A stretch of 64,000 nucleotides of DNA, taken from Kineosporia mesophila (GTDB taxonomy: Bacteria > Actinomycetota > Actinomycetes > Actinomycetales > Kineosporiaceae). Position 1 is the first letter of the stretch. Every line of letters begins with the position of its first letter. Under the pieces are notes generated by a model. That model saw only the letters and a list, made by a program, of their open reading frames with translations. It was not told the DNA's origin and did no database searches. This document shows positions 43,880 to 53,741 of the stretch, one piece after another. Both the position numbers and the translations under genes were made by a program. Location of the stretch: contig NZ_JAJOMA010000007.1 in NCBI RefSeq assembly GCF_021129235.1, positions 186,001 to 250,000 of the forward strand, read 5' to 3'.

Positions 43880-45484
43880 TCAGGTAGACGGACTGGCACC
43901 GGGTGACAAGGGCCTGCCGTCCAGCTCGTCCGGGGTGTCCGGGGCGTCGGGAGCCTCGTCCGGGGCGGTGCTGACCAGCGGCAGCTCCACCCGGAACGTG
44001 GCACCGCCACCCGGTGTCTGGGTCACCCCGACCCGTCCGCCGTGCGATCCGATCACGGCCGAGACGATCGACAGACCGAGACCGGAACCACCGCCCTGGT
44101 GCCGCGCCCGGGACGCGTCCACCCGGTAGAAGCGCTCGAAGACCCGGCTCGCGTGCTCGGGGGTGAGCCCGTCGCCGTGGTCGCGGACCTCGAGCACCGC
44201 GACGTTGTTCTGCTGCCCGGCGGCCACCTCGATCGGACTGCCCGCCGGGGTGTGCCGCACGGCGTTGGCGACCAGGTTGGCCACCACCTGACGCAGGCGG
44301 TGGTCGTCACCCGTCACCACGGCCGGGACCGGGCCGTGGCCCTCGGCCAGCCCGACCAGCCGGACCTGGCGGTCGGGCGCCAGACCCCGCGCGTCGTGCA
44401 CGGCGTCGCCGGCCAGCACGGCCAGGTCGACCGGTTCGGCGCGGGCCGGGCGCTGCTCGTCCATGCGGGCCAGCAGCAGCAGGTCTTCCACCAGCGCACC
44501 CATGCGGCGCGACTCGTCCTCGATCCGGCTCATCGTGCGGGCGACGTCTTCCGGCTCGGAAACCGCTCCCTGCCGGTAGAGCTCGGCGAAACCCCGGATG
44601 GAGGCCAGCGGCGTACGCAACTCGTGCGACGCGTCCGCGGCGAACCGGCGTGTCCTCTGCTCGGAGGCTTCCTGCTGGTGGAACGCGCTCTCGATCTGGG
44701 CGAGCATGCCGTTGAGCGAGTGGGTGAGCCGGCCGACCTCGGTCGTCGGCGGGTGCGCGGGCACCCGGCGGGACAGGTCGCCCGCGGCGATCGCGGCGGC
44801 GGTCTCCTCGACCTCGGTGAGAGGCTTGAACGAGCGCCGGATCACCAGCCAGCCGAGGCTCGCGAACAGCACGGTCACCATCAGGCCGAACATCACGATG
44901 AGGATGCGCAGGCGGTTCACCGCGTCCTCAACGTCGTCGAGAGGGATCGCGATCTGCACGCTCCCGGTGGTACCGACCGGGCTGCTCCACCCGGAAGCGA
45001 TGACCCGCCAGCTGGAGTCACCCTCTTCCGAGCCGACGGTGTAGATCTTGTTCTTCGTGGCCCAGGCCTGCGTGGCGGTCATGTCGCTCAGGGCCGGCAC
45101 CGAGCCCTCGGCCGGTACGTCGTCGTCGCCGATTCCGCCGCCGTCCACGCCGATCTTGATCACGTAGCGGACGAGGCCCCACTTGAGCGCGTCGCTGTTG
45201 TTCCCGCCCCCGTTGAGAGCGTCTTCGGCGACCGGTTTCAGGCTCTTGGTGAGCTGGCTGTCGACCTTGCCGACCAGGTAGCTCTTCAGCACGTACTGGC
45301 TGGCGAAACCGGTCAGGGCCAGGCCCGCGACCAGCAGCACGACCATGATCCCGACCAGCCGGGCGCGCAGCGGCGCCTGGTTCCACTGATGGCGGACGCG
45401 CTGCACGGCTCGCGGGCGTTTCGCCGGGGCCGGCGGGGGCCCGAGTTCGATCTCGGGCGGAAGGTTCTGGGTCTGGGTGCTCAT
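43880..45484 (-). CDS. Sensor histidine kinase (MprB-like)
   Basis: 534 aa. Polar N-terminus (1-40), helix 1 about 42-65, extracytoplasmic sensor about 66-185 with an Asp/Gly-rich stretch, helix 2 about 186-210, HAMP, then HisKA with the phospho-accepting H287 (DASHELRTPLAS) and HATPase_c with N-box (VANLVANAVRHTP), G1 (VRDHGDGL) and G2 (GGGSGLGLSIV). It senses envelope stress and phosphorylates the regulator encoded six bases upstream. C-terminal tail is Asp/Pro-rich. Confidence 0.93.
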   Translation of the reverse strand: MSTQTQNLPPEIELGPPPAPAKRPRAVQRVRHQWNQAPLRARLVGIMVVLLVAGLALTGFASQYVLKSYLVGKVDSQLTKSLKPVAEDALNGGGNNSDALKWGLVRYVIKIGVDGGGIGDDDVPAEGSVPALSDMTATQAWATKNKIYTVGSEEGDSSWRVIASGWSSPVGTTGSVQIAIPLDDVEDAVNRLRILIVMFGLMVTVLFASLGWLVIRRSFKPLTEVEETAAAIAAGDLSRRVPAHPPTTEVGRLTHSLNGMLAQIESAFHQQEASEQRTRRFAADASHELRTPLASIRGFAELYRQGAVSEPEDVARTMSRIEDESRRMGALVEDLLLLARMDEQRPARAEPVDLAVLAGDAVHDARGLAPDRQVRLVGLAEGHGPVPAVVTGDDHRLRQVVANLVANAVRHTPAGSPIEVAAGQQNNVAVLEVRDHGDGLTPEHASRVFERFYRVDASRARHQGGGSGLGLSIVSAVIGSHGGRVGVTQTPGGGATFRVELPLVSTAPDEAPDAPDTPDELDGRPLSPGASPST

Positions 45485-45490
45485 CGCCGA

Positions 45491-46213
45491 TCAGCCCTGG
45501 GGAGGAAGACGCAGCACGTAGCCGACGCCGCGCTTGGTGTGGATCAGCGGGGGCTCGACATCGTCGATCTTGCGTCGCAGGTAGGAGATGTAGGACTCGA
45601 CGATCCCGGCCTCGCCGTTGAAGTCGTAGGCCCAGACGTGGTCGAGGATCTGCGCCTTCGACAGCACCCGGTTGGGGTTCAGCATCAGGTAGCGCAGCAG
45701 CTTGAACTCGGTGGGGGAGAGCTCGACCAGGCGGTTCGCGCGGCGGACCTCGTGCGAGTCCTCGTCCAGCTCGAGGTCGTGGAAGACCAGGCGCCCGCTG
45801 GCGGCGTCGGTCGCGACACCGGTGCGGCGCAGGACGGCGCGGATCCGGGCGACGACCTCTTCGAGGCTGAACGGCTTGGTCACGTAGTCGTCACCGCCCA
45901 CGGTGAGACCGGTGACCTTGTCGCCGGTCTCGTCACGGGCAGTCAGGAATACGACGGGTATGTCCCGGCCGCGTTCGCGCAGTTTGCGGGTGACTGTGAA
46001 GCCGTCCATGTCCGGCATCATCACGTCCAGCACCACGAGGTCGGGGCGGTGCTGCTCGGCGAGCGCCAGGGCCTGGGCGCCGTCCGCAGCACCCACGACG
46101 TCGAAACCGGCGAACCGCAGACTCGTGGTCAGCAGTTCGCGGATATTCGGTTCGTCGTCCACGACCAGCAACTTCGCTTCAAACGTCTTCTCAGCCACGG
46201 CTCTAGCGTGCAC
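45491..46213 (-). CDS. OmpR-family response regulator (MprA-like)
   Basis: 240 aa from GTG 46213 (GTG 46198 is possible). Receiver: acidic pair in LLVVDDEPN, phospho-accepting D63 in VVLDVMMPD, conserved Thr and Lys (FLTARDE, YVTKPFS). C-terminal winged helix: ELSPTEFKLLRYLMLNPNRVLSK and VESYISYLRRKIDD. Forms an operon with the kinase (stop and start six bases apart). Expected to control itself and the HtrA-like gene. Confidence 0.95.
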   Translation of the reverse strand: MHARAVAEKTFEAKLLVVDDEPNIRELLTTSLRFAGFDVVGAADGAQALALAEQHRPDLVVLDVMMPDMDGFTVTRKLRERGRDIPVVFLTARDETGDKVTGLTVGGDDYVTKPFSLEEVVARIRAVLRRTGVATDAASGRLVFHDLELDEDSHEVRRANRLVELSPTEFKLLRYLMLNPNRVLSKAQILDHVWAYDFNGEAGIVESYISYLRRKIDDVEPPLIHTKRGVGYVLRLPPQG

Positions 46214-46245
46214 CTGGTTTCTGGGAAGTTCCTGGACGCCGACCG

Positions 46246-46683
46246 TTAAGGCTGCTGGGTGTCGGGGCGGCGCAGGAGGCCGATGATCCGGGCCAGTTCG
46301 CGACGGTCGGCCTCGTCGAGCCGGTCGAAGAACTGTTCGGCCTCGGCCGCCCGGGCCTTGCGCACCGCCTCGGCGATCTCCTCGCCCTGGCTGCTGAGCG
46401 TGACCAGCGTGGCGCGCCGGTCGTCCGGGTCGGGTGAGCGCAGCACCAGGCCGCGCACCTGGAGGGCGTCGACCACCTCAGTACCCGAGCGCGGGGCGAT
46501 GCGCAGGTGGTCGGACAGCGAGCTGATGCGCATGCGGCCGTGCCGGCGCAGTACGCCGATGGCCCGGGCCTGGGCCGGGGTGATACCCAGCGGGCTGATG
46601 CTCTCGTGGCTGCGGTGGCGCAGGGTTCGCGACACCGACCAGAACGCCTCGGCCAGGGTCTCGTCCTCTTCCTGCGTACTCAC
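46246..46683 (-). CDS. MarR-family transcriptional regulator
   Basis: 145 aa from GTG 46683. Winged helix with ISPLGITPAQARAIGVLRRHG, ISSLSDHLRIAPRSGTEVVDAL (recognition helix) and the wing RSPDPDDRRATLVTLSSQG. Divergent from an ABC exporter with a 19-bp palindrome between (46720-46738), so it very likely represses exporter and itself until a ligand binds. TACGGT (46695-46690) ends six bases before GTG: predicted leaderless. Confidence 0.93.
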   Translation of the reverse strand: MSTQEEDETLAEAFWSVSRTLRHRSHESISPLGITPAQARAIGVLRRHGRMRISSLSDHLRIAPRSGTEVVDALQVRGLVLRSPDPDDRRATLVTLSSQGEEIAEAVRKARAAEAEQFFDRLDEADRRELARIIGLLRRPDTQQP

Positions 46684-46719
46684 CGGAATACCGTAGCCGA
46701 GGTTGCGGTTGGAGCCTCA

Positions 46720-46738
46720 TAGTGAGGTAACCTCACTA
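46720..46738. promoter_or_regulatory. MarR operator palindrome
   Basis: TAGTGAGGT A ACCTCACTA: perfect 9-bp arms around one base, in the 82-bp gap between the divergent marR and ABC genes. It lies against the -35 side of the marR -10 (46695-46690) and upstream of TAAATA (46737-46742), a possible ABC -10, so one dimer could block both promoters. Confidence 0.85.
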
Positions 46739-46765
46739 AATATTCGCCCAACCCGGAGGTCGCTC

Positions 46766-48556
46766 TTGCCCCGCCCTTCCCGTTCCCCCGAACTCGGTCC
46801 CGCCCAGCGTGCCGCCGAGAAGGCGCAGGCCCGCGAGGTCTCGCTGCGCCGTGTCGGTGCGCTCTTCGTCCACCACCGCTCCCCGCTCGCCGTGGTGGTC
46901 GCGATCATCGTGGCTTCGTCGATCATCGCGATGGCCTCGCCCTTCCTGCTCCGCGAGATCATCGATGTGGCGATCCCGCAGCAGAAGGTCTCCCTGCTGG
47001 TCCGGCTCGTCGGCGGCATGGTCGCCGTGGCCGCGGTGACCAGCATCTTCGGTGTGCTCCAGACCTGGATCAGCACCCGCGTGGGCCAGGAGGTGATGCA
47101 CCGGCTGCGTACTGACGTGTTCACGCACCTCCAGAAGCAGTCCATCGCCTTCTTCACCCGCACCCGCACCGGCGAGGTGCAGTCCCGCATCACCAACGAC
47201 ATCGGCGGCATGCAGAGCGTGGTCACCTCGACCGCCACCTCCATCGCCTCCAACCTCACCACCACGGTCGCCACGGCCGTCGCGATGATCGCGCTCTCCT
47301 GGAGACTGTCGCTGATCTCGCTGGTTGTCATGCCGCCGGCCATCTACCTGAGCCGCCGCGTCGCCGACCTGCGACGGGCTATCACCGCCCAGCGTCAGCG
47401 CGAGCTCGCCGACCTGAACGTCACCATCGAAGAAGGCCTTTCGATCAGCGGCGTGCAGCTGAGCAAGACCCTCGGCACCAGTGCCGCGCTGATCGAGCGG
47501 TTCACGAAGACCTCGGAACGGCTCATCGACCTGCAACTGCGCTCCGACCTGGCCGGCCGCTGGCGGATGGCCTCGATGAGCGTCATCTTCGCCGCCATCC
47601 CGGCCGCGATCTACCTGAGCGCCGGGCTGCCCGCGACCGCCGGCCACATGACCATCGGCACCCTGGTCGCCTTCACCGCCCTGCAGCAGAACCTGTTCCG
47701 GCCCCTGATGAGCCTGCTCAACGTCGGGGTGTCGATCACCTCGTCGCTGGCCCTGTTCGCCCGCATCTTCGAATATCTCGACCTGCCCGTGGAGGTGGAC
47801 GACCCGGCCGACGCGGTGCGGATCGACCCGTCCTCGATCCGCGGCGACGTGCGTATCGAAGACGTCACCTTCACCTACCCCGGCAACGACACCGCGGCCC
47901 TGGCCGGTGTCGACCTCACCGTCCCGGCCGGTGACACCCTCGCGCTGGTCGGTGAGACCGGTTCGGGCAAGAGCACTCTCGGGTCACTGGTGGCCCGGCT
48001 GGCCGACCCCACCGCCGGCCGGATCACGATCGACGGCATCGACCTGCGCCGGTTCCGGCTCGAAGACCTGGCCCAGGTCGTCGGCGTGGTCAGCCAGGAG
48101 ACCTACCTGCTGCACACCACCGTGCGAGAGAACCTGCGCTACGCCCGGCCGGCCGCGACCGACGAGCAGATCGAGGCCGCGGCCCGCGCCGCCCAGGTGC
48201 ACGACCTGATCGCCTCGCTGCCCGATGGTTACGACACCATGGTCGGCTCCCGGGGCCACCGGTTCTCCGGCGGGGAGAAGCAGCGCCTGGCCATTGCCCG
48301 CACGCTGCTGCGCGACCCGCGGGTGCTCGTACTGGACGAGGCCACCAGCGCTCTCGACACCGCCACCGAGCGGGCCGTGCAGCTGGCCTTCGACGAACTG
48401 GCCCGGGGCCGCACCACGATCACCATCGCCCACCGTCTCTCCACGGTGCGCGACGCCGACCAGATCGCGGTGCTCGACCACGGCCGGATCGTCGAGACCG
48501 GCACCCACGAAGCACTGCTGGAGCGGCACGGGCAGTACGCCGCCCTCAGCGTGTGA
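46766..48556 (+). CDS. ABC exporter half-transporter (fused TMD-NBD)
   Basis: 596 aa from TTG 46766, preceded by CGGAGG at seven bases. Six helices with the type I exporter fold (about 35-315), then the NBD: Walker A GETGSGKST at 396-404, Q-loop VVSQETYLL, signature FSGGEKQRLA from 500, Walker B VLVLDEATSALD and H-loop IAHRLS. Works as homodimer or with a partner; exports drugs, lipids or peptides. Control by the divergent MarR suggests an induced detoxification pump. Ends six bases before the converging XPB gene. Confidence 0.93.
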   Translation: MPRPSRSPELGPAQRAAEKAQAREVSLRRVGALFVHHRSPLAVVVAIIVASSIIAMASPFLLREIIDVAIPQQKVSLLVRLVGGMVAVAAVTSIFGVLQTWISTRVGQEVMHRLRTDVFTHLQKQSIAFFTRTRTGEVQSRITNDIGGMQSVVTSTATSIASNLTTTVATAVAMIALSWRLSLISLVVMPPAIYLSRRVADLRRAITAQRQRELADLNVTIEEGLSISGVQLSKTLGTSAALIERFTKTSERLIDLQLRSDLAGRWRMASMSVIFAAIPAAIYLSAGLPATAGHMTIGTLVAFTALQQNLFRPLMSLLNVGVSITSSLALFARIFEYLDLPVEVDDPADAVRIDPSSIRGDVRIEDVTFTYPGNDTAALAGVDLTVPAGDTLALVGETGSGKSTLGSLVARLADPTAGRITIDGIDLRRFRLEDLAQVVGVVSQETYLLHTTVRENLRYARPAATDEQIEAAARAAQVHDLIASLPDGYDTMVGSRGHRFSGGEKQRLAIARTLLRDPRVLVLDEATSALDTATERAVQLAFDELARGRTTITIAHRLSTVRDADQIAVLDHGRIVETGTHEALLERHGQYAALSV

Positions 48557-48562
48557 AGGTCC

Positions 48563-50218
48563 TCAGGCCTCCGGCTTCTGGGCGCCGATCTCCTCGGCGT
48601 CCATGATCCGGTAGGCGTACCCCTGCTCGGCCAGGAAGCGCTGCCGGTGGGCGGCGAAATCCTGGTCGAGGGTGTCGCGGGAGATGACGGCGTAGAACCG
48701 GGCCGTCTTCCCGTCGTGCTTGGGACGCAGCAGCCGGCCGAGGCGCTGGGCCTCTTCCTGGCGTGACCCGAAAGAACCCGAGACCTGAATGGCCACACTG
48801 GCTTCCGGCAGGTCGATGGAGAAGTTCGCGACCTTGCTGACCACCAGGGTGTGAAGCTCGCCCGAGCGGAACGCGTCGAACAGCCGCTGCCGCTCGGCCA
48901 CCGAGGTCTCACCCTTGAGAACCGGTGCGTCCAGCCGGTTCCCGATGTCGTCGAGCTGGTCCAGGTACTGCCCGATGACCAGGATCTGCTCACCGGCGTG
49001 CTGGCGCACCAGCTGCTCGACCACCTTGGTCTTCATGTCGCTGGTGGCGCAGAGCCGGTACCGCTCCTCCGGTTCCGCGGTGGCGTAGGTCAGCCGCTCC
49101 CGTTCGGGCAGGGTGACGCGCACCTCCACGCAGTCGGCGGGGGCGATGTAGCCCTGGGCCTCGATGTCCTTCCACGGCGCGTCGTAACGCTTCGGGCCGA
49201 TCAGGCTGAACACGTCACCCTCGCGGCCGTCCTCGCGCACCAGCGTCGCGGTCAGGCCCAGACGGCGCCGCGCCTGCAACGAGGCCGTCATCCGGAACAC
49301 CGGCGCGGGCAGCAGGTGTACCTCGTCGTACACGATCAGGCCCCAGTCGCGGGCGTCGAACACGTCGAGGTGGGCGTACGCGCCCTTCCGCTTCGTCGTC
49401 ATCACCTGGTAGGTGGCGATGGTGACCGGGCGGATCTCCTTGCGGGAACCCGAGTACTCGCCGATCTCCTCCTCGGTCAGCGACGTGCGCGCGATCAGCT
49501 CGTCGCGCCACTGCCGGGCCGAGACCGTGTTCGTCACCAGAATCAGCGTGGTGGTGCCGGACTTCGCCATCGCGGCGGCCCCGACCAGGGTCTTGCCGGC
49601 GCCACAGGGCAGCACGACCACCCCGGAACCGCCGTGCCAGAAGCCGTCCACCGCATCGGCCTGGTACGGCCGCAGCTCCCAGCCGTCGGGGGCCAGCTCG
49701 ATCGGGTGCTTCTCGCCGTTCACGTAACCGGCCAGGTCTTCCGCCGGCCAGCCGAGTTTCAGCAGCACCTGCTTGAGATTGCCGCGCTCGCTGGGGTGCA
49801 CCAGCACGTTCTCCGGGTCCAGCCGGGCCCCGACCAGGGGTGCGACCTTCTTGCTGCGCAGCACCTCCTCGAGCACCGGCACGTCGAGCGCACGCAGCAC
49901 CAGGCCGTTGTCGGGGTCTTTGATCAGCTGGAGCCGCCCGTAGCGGGCCATGGTCTCGGCCACGTCGACGAGCAGCGCGTGCGGCACCGGGTAGCGCGAG
50001 TACTCCAGCAGCACGTCGACGACCTGCTCGGCGTCATGACCGGCGGCCCGGGCGTTCCACAGACCCAGCGGCGTGAGCCGGTAGGTGTGCACGTGCTCGG
50101 GCGCGCGTTCCAGCTCGGCGAACGGCGCGATGGCCCGGCGGCAGGCCGCCGCCTGGTCATGGTCGATCTCCAGCAGCAGCGTCTTGTCGCTCTGGACGAT
50201 CAGTGGTCCGTCAGTCAC
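48563..50218 (-). CDS. XPB/Rad25-type DNA repair helicase
   Basis: 551 aa from GTG 50218 with AGGGAGA upstream. N-terminal about 175 residues form the damage-recognition-like domain; Walker A PCGAGKT at 204-210, DEVH at 298-301, RED motif R328-E329-D330 (TLVREDGREGD) diagnostic of XPB, and helicase motifs V-VI (TLVVSKVANFSIDLP; QRLGRLLRPK). 3'-5' superfamily 2 helicase. Preceded by the helicase-associated gene at 50261 on the same strand, an order also seen in mycobacteria (Rv0861c-Rv0862c by recollection). Confidence 0.95.
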   Translation of the reverse strand: MTDGPLIVQSDKTLLLEIDHDQAAACRRAIAPFAELERAPEHVHTYRLTPLGLWNARAAGHDAEQVVDVLLEYSRYPVPHALLVDVAETMARYGRLQLIKDPDNGLVLRALDVPVLEEVLRSKKVAPLVGARLDPENVLVHPSERGNLKQVLLKLGWPAEDLAGYVNGEKHPIELAPDGWELRPYQADAVDGFWHGGSGVVVLPCGAGKTLVGAAAMAKSGTTTLILVTNTVSARQWRDELIARTSLTEEEIGEYSGSRKEIRPVTIATYQVMTTKRKGAYAHLDVFDARDWGLIVYDEVHLLPAPVFRMTASLQARRRLGLTATLVREDGREGDVFSLIGPKRYDAPWKDIEAQGYIAPADCVEVRVTLPERERLTYATAEPEERYRLCATSDMKTKVVEQLVRQHAGEQILVIGQYLDQLDDIGNRLDAPVLKGETSVAERQRLFDAFRSGELHTLVVSKVANFSIDLPEASVAIQVSGSFGSRQEEAQRLGRLLRPKHDGKTARFYAVISRDTLDQDFAAHRQRFLAEQGYAYRIMDAEEIGAQKPEA

Positions 50219-50260
50219 GAAGTGCAGTCTCCCTCATTGCCGGCGGGACCGGACATGGCC

Positions 50261-52762
50261 TCAACCCGATTCCTGCCCAGGTTCATCCCCGGTGGCGGAG
50301 GCGGCCCCGGCCACCGCGATCACCCGGTGCACGGAGTACCCCCGCACCTTGCCGGTGCTCAGTTCCAGGGCCCGGATCCGGCCGCCCTCCACGGCCAGCG
50401 GCTCGATGATCTGCCGCACCGGCCTCCCGGCGTCCTCCAGGTAGCCGATCCACAACGCACGACGCGAGGCCGCGGCCTCCCGCAGCACCGCGATCGCCCC
50501 GGCCGGGTCCATCGGCACCAGCGGCGGGGGCTCGGATTCGCTCGCGACCGGTCGCCGCACGTTCGCGTCCACCGCCCGCATGGCCCGCACCGCCTGGTAG
50601 AGCGCCTCCGCGGTGGCGGTGGGCGGGGGCTGACGCCGGGCGACCAGCGAACCGCCCGAACGGGCGCGGCGCGGCGGCACCGACTGGATCACCAGGTCGC
50701 CGTCCGGTGACTCGGCCGCCGGGGCCAGGCCCATCTCCCGCAGGGCGGCGAGCACCAGGTCGGGCGGGGCCCCGGCCGCGAGCACGGTCGGGGCGAGCCG
50801 GCGCAGCCGCAGCCCCGCGGCCCGCCGGTCGGCGAGCACCTCCGCAAGGAGGCCTTCGTCGTCCGCACGCAGATACGCGGAGGCGACACCGACCCGCAGA
50901 CGCCCGTACCGGCGCGCGCTGTCGGCGATCAGGTACCCCAGCGGCTGCGGCACCGGGGTGCGACTGTGCCTGGCCAGCCACCCGGTCAGGTCTTCACCCG
51001 TACGCCCGGCGTCGAGCGCCCGGCGCACCGAGGCCGCGGTGAAACGGAAGACCGAGGCACCGCCCCGGCTCTCCACGTCGGCCATGAGCAGCAGCTCGCG
51101 CTCGGTCGCGGTGGGCAGCCGGCCGGGCGCCACCACGGTCAGGTCGGCCTGGAGCAGCACGTGGTCGACCGGGTCGGGCAGGGTCTCGTCGAGCAGGTCG
51201 GCCGCGGGCCGGGCTCCGACCGTGCGGCGCGACACCTCGGCGGCCGAGGGTTGCGGACCGGACCCCGAGCCGTAGCCGTGCACCGCCTCGGTGGACTCGA
51301 TCAGCGCCCGCCCGAACGACGAGATCGCCGCCATCCCGGTGATTCCCAGCCACGCCGCCTCGGTGAGCGCCCACCGCACCAGCTCCGGCTGCGACGTCGA
51401 CGACCGGCGGGGAGAGGTCCACACCAGCCGCTCCACGAGACCGGAGCCGGACGCGTCTTCCATGGCACTGAAGGTGTCTTCGCTCCGGGAGGGCCGGTTG
51501 ATCGTCTCCACCGAGAGATCGGTGAGCACCTGCTGGCGCACGATCCGCGCCTGCGGACGCTCCACCAGGGGCCCGAGCGCCGCGATCGGCCCGTCCTTCG
51601 GACCGCGCGAGCCGATCAGGGCCGCCGCCCGGGGACTGTCCCACCACGCCAGCGCGATCCGGGCCCAGCGCTCGCCGATGCTGCCGGCCAGCCAGACGTC
51701 GAAGTCGGGGGTGGGCAGCCACGACGGGTCGGCCTCGCCGTCGTCGGCGATCAGCCCGGCGGCCAGGGCGATCTCCACCACCAGGGCGGCCGGCGTCTCG
51801 TCGATGTCGAGCTGCGTTGCCACCCGGCGCAGGTCACGCACGCTCAGCCCACCGGCCCGCAGCAACGGCGGCGGGTCGGTGCCCCAGGCGCTGCACAGCT
51901 CCTCGACCAGCCGCACCGCCTCGGCCGCGGACAGGGCCGCCGTGTCGTCGACGTGCCGGGCCTTGCGCTCTCGCACCGGCAGGGCGGGCGGGCTCTGCTC
52001 AGGACGGCGGTGCACCCGGCCCCCCCGCAGCGCCAGCCCGATCTCCCGGGGCAGCACCACGTGGCCCGGGTCGGCGACGGCGAGCAGGCCGTGGGCCAGC
52101 AGCCACTCCACCGGGGAGCCCGCGGTACCGGCCCGCACCGGGCGGTCGGCGTCGGGCACCTGCCCCACGGGCGGCCCCCAGACCAGCCGCTCCAGCACCT
52201 GGGCCGCGTTCGCCGGGGCCTTCTCCAGCAGGGCCTTCACAGTGTCCGGGTCGCCCAGGTGCGCGGCCAGGCGGGCCAGCGCGGTGTCCGGGTCGCCGGA
52301 GGGCGGGAGCCCGAGATCTTCCATCACCTCGGCCAGGCGCTGCGGTGAGCGGCGGCCCAGGGCCTCGTCGAGCGGCGGGCCCAGACCGGCGGGGTGCGGG
52401 CCAAGACTCTCCCGGGCGGCGCGCACCAGGTGCAGGGACCGGATCCCGCCCCAGACCAGGCCCAGCCCGCGCAACCGGGCCAGCGGTGCGCTCACCGGGG
52501 CGCCCCAGCGGCGGCTCAGCTCGCCCGACGACACCGGCTCGGGGCTGACGGACAGTACCTCCAGCACCTGCAGCGTGCGCGCTTCCAGCCCGTCGACGGC
52601 ACGCTGCACCGACAACCGGCTCACGGCGGCCGTGGCCAGGCCGCCCAGATCGACCGGCGGCGGCACGGTCAGGTCGGGGCGCTGTTCCAGGAGCGAGACC
52701 AGCGCCTCGTCGTCCCAGCTACGCAGTTCGTCGGCCAGGCTGCGCACGGGGGTGGGAGGCAC
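50261..52762 (-). CDS. Helicase-associated domain protein, XPB partner
   Basis: 833 aa from GTG 52762. N-terminal winged-helix-like region (SLADELRSWDDEALVSLLEQRPDLT), long middle rich in Leu/Arg/Pro, a helicase-C_3-type segment (VLLQADLTVVAPGRLP, FRFTAASVRRALDAG), and a C-terminal part with WYL-like features (ALWIGYLEDAGRPVRQIIEPLAVEG). No Walker motifs. Probably binds or guides XPB on DNA. TACCGT (52774-52769) is six bases before GTG, a predicted leaderless start. Gap to XPB is 42 bp, so co-transcribed. Confidence 0.83.
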   Translation of the reverse strand: MPPTPVRSLADELRSWDDEALVSLLEQRPDLTVPPPVDLGGLATAAVSRLSVQRAVDGLEARTLQVLEVLSVSPEPVSSGELSRRWGAPVSAPLARLRGLGLVWGGIRSLHLVRAARESLGPHPAGLGPPLDEALGRRSPQRLAEVMEDLGLPPSGDPDTALARLAAHLGDPDTVKALLEKAPANAAQVLERLVWGPPVGQVPDADRPVRAGTAGSPVEWLLAHGLLAVADPGHVVLPREIGLALRGGRVHRRPEQSPPALPVRERKARHVDDTAALSAAEAVRLVEELCSAWGTDPPPLLRAGGLSVRDLRRVATQLDIDETPAALVVEIALAAGLIADDGEADPSWLPTPDFDVWLAGSIGERWARIALAWWDSPRAAALIGSRGPKDGPIAALGPLVERPQARIVRQQVLTDLSVETINRPSRSEDTFSAMEDASGSGLVERLVWTSPRRSSTSQPELVRWALTEAAWLGITGMAAISSFGRALIESTEAVHGYGSGSGPQPSAAEVSRRTVGARPAADLLDETLPDPVDHVLLQADLTVVAPGRLPTATERELLLMADVESRGGASVFRFTAASVRRALDAGRTGEDLTGWLARHSRTPVPQPLGYLIADSARRYGRLRVGVASAYLRADDEGLLAEVLADRRAAGLRLRRLAPTVLAAGAPPDLVLAALREMGLAPAAESPDGDLVIQSVPPRRARSGGSLVARRQPPPTATAEALYQAVRAMRAVDANVRRPVASESEPPPLVPMDPAGAIAVLREAAASRRALWIGYLEDAGRPVRQIIEPLAVEGGRIRALELSTGKVRGYSVHRVIAVAGAASATGDEPGQESG

Positions 52763-52931
52763 GGCCTAACGGTAATCGCCCGCAGCGATCCGCCCGACCT
52801 GCGTGGGCATGTCGTGGGCCGGGCATTGACATCGCGTTGGCATCTCGACAAGCGGTTTGCCCGATGTGTGGGGATGCTCGATCAAGGAAAACGCTCCGGG
52901 TCGTCCGGACGCGTCTGAAGAAGGAGGACGC

Positions 52932-53741
52932 ATGGTTACGGCGATCGTCATCATCGTCTTGCTGGCTTTGCTGCTGCTCGGTCTCTTCGCCTTCCAGAAG
53001 GCCCGCCGTAACGCGGAACTCCAGCAGCGACGGTCAGAGCTGAAAGACCGCTTCGGGCCCGAGTACGAGCGGTACCTGGCCGGTTCGGACAACCGGACCA
53101 AGGCCGAGCGTCGCCTGGCGGCCATCGCGGACCGCCGCGACAAGCTCCAGATCCGCGACCTCAGCACCGAGGAGAAGGCGCGGTTCGGCGCCCGCTGGTC
53201 CGCCGCCCAGGCCCGTTTCGTCGACGAGCCGCCGGCGGCCGTGGACGACGCGGAGACCCTGATCAACACGGTGATGAAGGAACGCGGTTACCCCGTGGAA
53301 GACTTCGCCACCCGCTCCGACATGGTCATGGTCGACCACGCCGAGATCGTCCAGGAATACCGCAGCGCTCACGAGTCGCACGAGCGTCACCGCAACTCCG
53401 GCCAGCTGGAGACGGAAGACCTGCGTCAGGCGTTCATGCACTACCGCAAGCTGTTCCACGCGCTGGTCGGCACGCCCGAGCCGGTCTCCACCACCCGGCC
53501 GCCGGCTGCGGGCAAGCACGCCGACGCCCCCGTCGGTGACGCCGCGGTCAGTGATGACCCGGCCGGCGACGGCTCGGTTCGCGACGGTGACACGCCCGTG
53601 CGCGACACGGTGCCGCTCCCGGCCCGCGACGCCGACCGCCGTCCGCCGGTCAGCCCCACCCGTCACGAAGGCACCGGTGAGAGCACCACGGTGAACGCTG
53701 ACCACGAGAACACCAACCGGCACCCGCAGGAGACCCGATGA
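52932..53741 (+). CDS. Membrane-anchored protein with a repeated C-terminal helical domain
   Basis: 269 aa from ATG 52932 after AAGGAGG. One helix at 2-22 (VTAIVIIVLLALLLLGLFAF), then a charged coiled-coil-like stretch and a domain at about 80-185: RWSAAQARFVDEPPAAV, DAETLINTVMKERG and EDLRQAFMHYRKLFHALVG. The remaining about 85 residues are Asp/Thr/Pro-rich and probably disordered. The C-terminal half of the next gene repeats parts of this domain. I do not recognise a named family. ATGA overlap with the next gene. Confidence 0.82.
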   Translation: MVTAIVIIVLLALLLLGLFAFQKARRNAELQQRRSELKDRFGPEYERYLAGSDNRTKAERRLAAIADRRDKLQIRDLSTEEKARFGARWSAAQARFVDEPPAAVDDAETLINTVMKERGYPVEDFATRSDMVMVDHAEIVQEYRSAHESHERHRNSGQLETEDLRQAFMHYRKLFHALVGTPEPVSTTRPPAAGKHADAPVGDAAVSDDPAGDGSVRDGDTPVRDTVPLPARDADRRPPVSPTRHEGTGESTTVNADHENTNRHPQETR

